From: JBCBTJ01 sp964597685
GTDB taxonomy: Bacteria > Pseudomonadota > Alphaproteobacteria > Caulobacterales > Hyphomonadaceae
Length of the DNA stretch: 14,144 nt
Assembly (NCBI GenBank): GCA_964597685.1
Contig: CAZQZC010000067.1
Location: 1 to 14,144 of the forward strand
Reading direction: 5' to 3'
A program made the position numbers and the translations under genes. Numbering within the stretch: the stretch's first letter is position 1; each line of letters begins with the position of its first letter. Under the pieces are notes generated by a model that had not been told where the DNA came from, did no database searches, and saw only the letters and a list, made by a program, of their open reading frames with translations. Shown here piece after piece: positions 13,601 to 14,144 of this stretch.

Positions 13601-14144
13601 TCGACGACTTCACGGCGCCGGAAGGCTTGATCTTTGTGGCGGCGGCGGACAGCCCGACGGGCGCCGATATTCTCGTCGTCTCAGACGAAGAGATCGGCAT
13701 CACCGCCGTTTTTGAGGTCAACCTGGACTCCTCCAGCTCGACCAGCCTTGAGGGCGTTGAAAACATCATCGGCACCGATTTCACCGACCAGATCGCGGGC
13801 GACGACGCTGACAACGTCCTCGATGGCGCGGGCGGGGCCGATTTCCTCGCCGGCGGTGCGGGCGACGACACGTTCATCACCGATGGTCTAGACGTGATCG
13901 ACGGCGGCGACGGCTCCGACACGGTCGATTTCTCGGGCCTCGGCGCGGACGCCGTCGAGGGCGCGTTTAACGGCGTGATCGTTGACCTTGACGTGAACTC
14001 CGCCGGCCCCGCGGGCGCAGCGAGCGAGGACGGCGCGATCATCGATGCGCCGCCGGCGGCCGGCGGCGAGCCGATCAATGGGATCAACCTGACCGACATC
14101 GAGAACGTGATCGGGACGGATTTCAACGACGGCCTGTTCGGCAA
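10645..14144 (+). CDS. very large RTX/cadherin/choice-of-anchor-I-type extracellular calcium-binding protein (3' end outside the window)
   Basis: One frame stays open for 1166 residues to the window end. Residues 1-32 look like a signal peptide (KRDD..ERR, hydrophobic GSALAIAAALGLSA, then RAEAQ). Residues 52-95 form a short beta-rich prefix, and 107-133 are strongly hydrophobic and glycine-rich. A cadherin-like domain (137-240) starts NDAPEFTSG. RTX-type Ca-binding nonapeptides occur at 247-281, 377-405, 465-500 and 1052-1078 (for example GGAGDDILA and GGAGADTLI). Residues about 530-1026 resemble a choice-of-anchor I domain: VTSVAVSSTGLLAAAV, PDGSTIVVANEGE, TFVATANEGDGRDF, a DxDGDGD calcium loop (859-867), IVAFGGRGFSI and APEGLIFVAA. 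It is probably a surface adhesin or secreted matrix protein. RTX proteins usually leave by type I secretion with a C-terminal signal, not visible here. The ATG has AAGGGCGA five bases upstream. The domain calls are firm, the role inferred. Confidence 0.87.
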   Translation, partial: MKRDDVLERRGAAGSALAIAAALGLSARAEAQGVAAAAPAGYTAATALAGVTDIVTLADGSIELVMEDGRVLRIAASDVVVSGGEVFLADAAIVEAGAAGAAGDSGFLGLSTTALVVGGLAIVGGGVAAGVIIPDGNDAPEFTSGTAFTLDENETTSPSLVVTAIDDNDSDVLTFSITGGADAGSVVIDPSTGVLSLVTAPDFEAPSDADGDNVFEVVVSVTDGDETVTQAITITIADVDPEILVGTDGADIISAGLGDDVLDGGAGADTLIGLAGDDTFITDALDTIDGGAGVDTVDFSGVGESATAGAFTGIIIDLDVNSAGAAGTPSELGGILSAPPAAGGEILEGLNVDDVENVIGTAFNDGLFGNNEVNVLEGGAGDDIIHGFAGDDFQSGGAGVDTVLFAAAPAGVVVDLNDQVSDADFAAIVDGTLDATFASTGGAGNNVLSGFENVTGGSSDDVITGDENNNVLNGGAGDDILATGGGFDTLIGGDGVDTADFSGAEGGLTVSLAAGQAIVNGGSLVSITEATDTAEIVTFDPVSQQFFVAGGDFIDVIDADAEVVASIPVSPEVTSVAVSSTGLLAAAVPQVGPDDVDGATAPGQILIFEIDGLTSESEPVQIIEVGALPDSVAFTPDGSTIVVANEGESDLLDDEETPGPGGDPVGTISIIDVATGDVTTLGFEGFADQLEALKAEGAAFFGQQDLPVPDGTSFAQDIEPEFVTISDDGSTAFVSLQENNLLAIVDLSGETPVISDIVSLGTVDLSEVPFDGNDEDDVFNPITIENAIALRQPDGIDAFELGGLTFVATANEGDGRDFDVSDLDDVTLDPTIFPNAEELASDVSGVGIPDLEVSEVLGDTDGDGDVDQIVAFGGRGFSILDAEGNLVFDSGSLVEEIIGTQFPLLFNESRSDDAGPEPEAVTVATIGDQTILFLGLERSASVLAFELNLVDGTGVDGVPPEITADFAGLINTPIPAEFLLDPSEDLDDFTAPEGLIFVAAADSPTGADILVVSDEEIGITAVFEVNLDSSSSTSLEGVENIIGTDFTDQIAGDDADNVLDGAGGADFLAGGAGDDTFITDGLDVIDGGDGSDTVDFSGLGADAVEGAFNGVIVDLDVNSAGPAGAASEDGAIIDAPPAAGGEPINGINLTDIENVIGTDFNDGLFG
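11467..11753 (+). repeat. RTX-linked 95-residue module, copy 1
   Basis: This is the first copy of a 287-bp in-frame direct repeat within the large protein gene (residues 275-369). It runs from AGDDTFITD to FNDGLFG. Aligned without gaps to copy 2 it shares 68 of 95 residues, including DTVDFSG, DLDVNSAG, APPAAGGE and ENVIGT. In copy 1 the frame goes on into NNEVNVLEGGAGDD and further RTX repeats. Confidence 0.85.
12229..13722 (+). other. choice-of-anchor-I-type domain region inside the large protein
   Basis: Residues 529-1026 contain no RTX nonapeptides and read as a separate beta-propeller-like domain of the kind annotated as choice-of-anchor I in secreted bacterial proteins. It is framed by RTX blocks on both sides. 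Marker blocks are SVAFTPDGSTIVVANEGES, quoted here by its core PDGSTIVVANEGE, then DIEPEFVTISDDGSTAFVSL, IENAIALRQPDGIDAFELGG, and EGLIFVAAADSPTGADILVV. Its activity is unknown; relatives have been compared with alkaline phosphatase-associated proteins, but no catalytic residues can be assigned here. Confidence 0.7.
13858..14144 (+). repeat. RTX-linked 95-residue module, copy 2 (reaches the window end)
   Basis: This second copy (residues 1072-1166 and two bases of the next codon) begins 2391 bp after copy 1 and is colinear with it to the last base of the window. The protein identity of 68/95 with no gaps shows an ancient duplication rather than a recent exact copy. Third-position changes are frequent. 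Confidence 0.85.

Noticed and set aside
13428..14144. 238-codon minus-strand open frame reaching the window end
   Set aside because: It has the same serine/proline/alanine-rich composition opposite the RTX gene and repeats the pattern of the 11331-12680 shadow, because the underlying sense repeat is duplicated.

Overview
The window looks like chromosomal DNA from a GC-rich (roughly 60% by eye) alphaproteobacterium. The layout ubiA / pmbA / cysQ-like / DUF4170 is an arrangement I know from alphaproteobacterial genomes, and DUF4170 is typical of that class. The RTX protein and the PapD-like chaperone would suit a marine or Hyphomonadales/Parvularculales-type bacterium, but the genus is inference. 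I see no insertion sequence, tRNA, rRNA, CRISPR array or phage gene.

Region 1 (1-2998, + strand) is a compact housekeeping run: UbiA prenyltransferase (its start probably lies before base 1), a three-histidine-box fatty acid desaturase, a DUF2237 protein that starts with GTG inside the desaturase stop, and a FrnE/DsbA-like thiol oxidoreductase.

Region 2 (2991-8610, - strand) is one closely packed unidirectional series. In transcription order it holds a tyrosine-phosphatase-like protein, a cysteine-rich lipoprotein, a small membrane protein, PmbA/TldE, a CysQ-like phosphatase joined in frame to a DUF4170 protein, and an MsbA-like ABC exporter. Three of these genes use non-ATG starts, each with a visible Shine-Dalgarno sequence. 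The series meets region 1 tail to tail, with the two stop codons interlocked in one 8-bp palindrome.

Region 3 (8722-14144, + strand) is a cell-surface locus. A periplasmic PapD-like chaperone is followed three bases later by an exported protein of unknown function. A 234-bp gap with a dyad and a strong hairpin comes next, and then a very large calcium-binding protein that runs off the window after 1166 residues. That protein has a signal-peptide-like N-terminus, a hydrophobic segment, a cadherin-like domain, RTX blocks and a roughly 500-residue choice-of-anchor-I-type domain set between two copies of a 95-residue RTX-linked module. I infer that the three genes build a surface or extracellular structure; no usher, type I secretion gene or anchor is visible here.

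The most unusual points are the in-frame CysQ-DUF4170 junction, the domain-in-repeat design and export puzzle of the large protein, and its hairpin-bearing leader. I recognise every gene family except the small membrane protein, the lipoprotein and the exported partner of the chaperone. I cannot claim a demonstrated new system.
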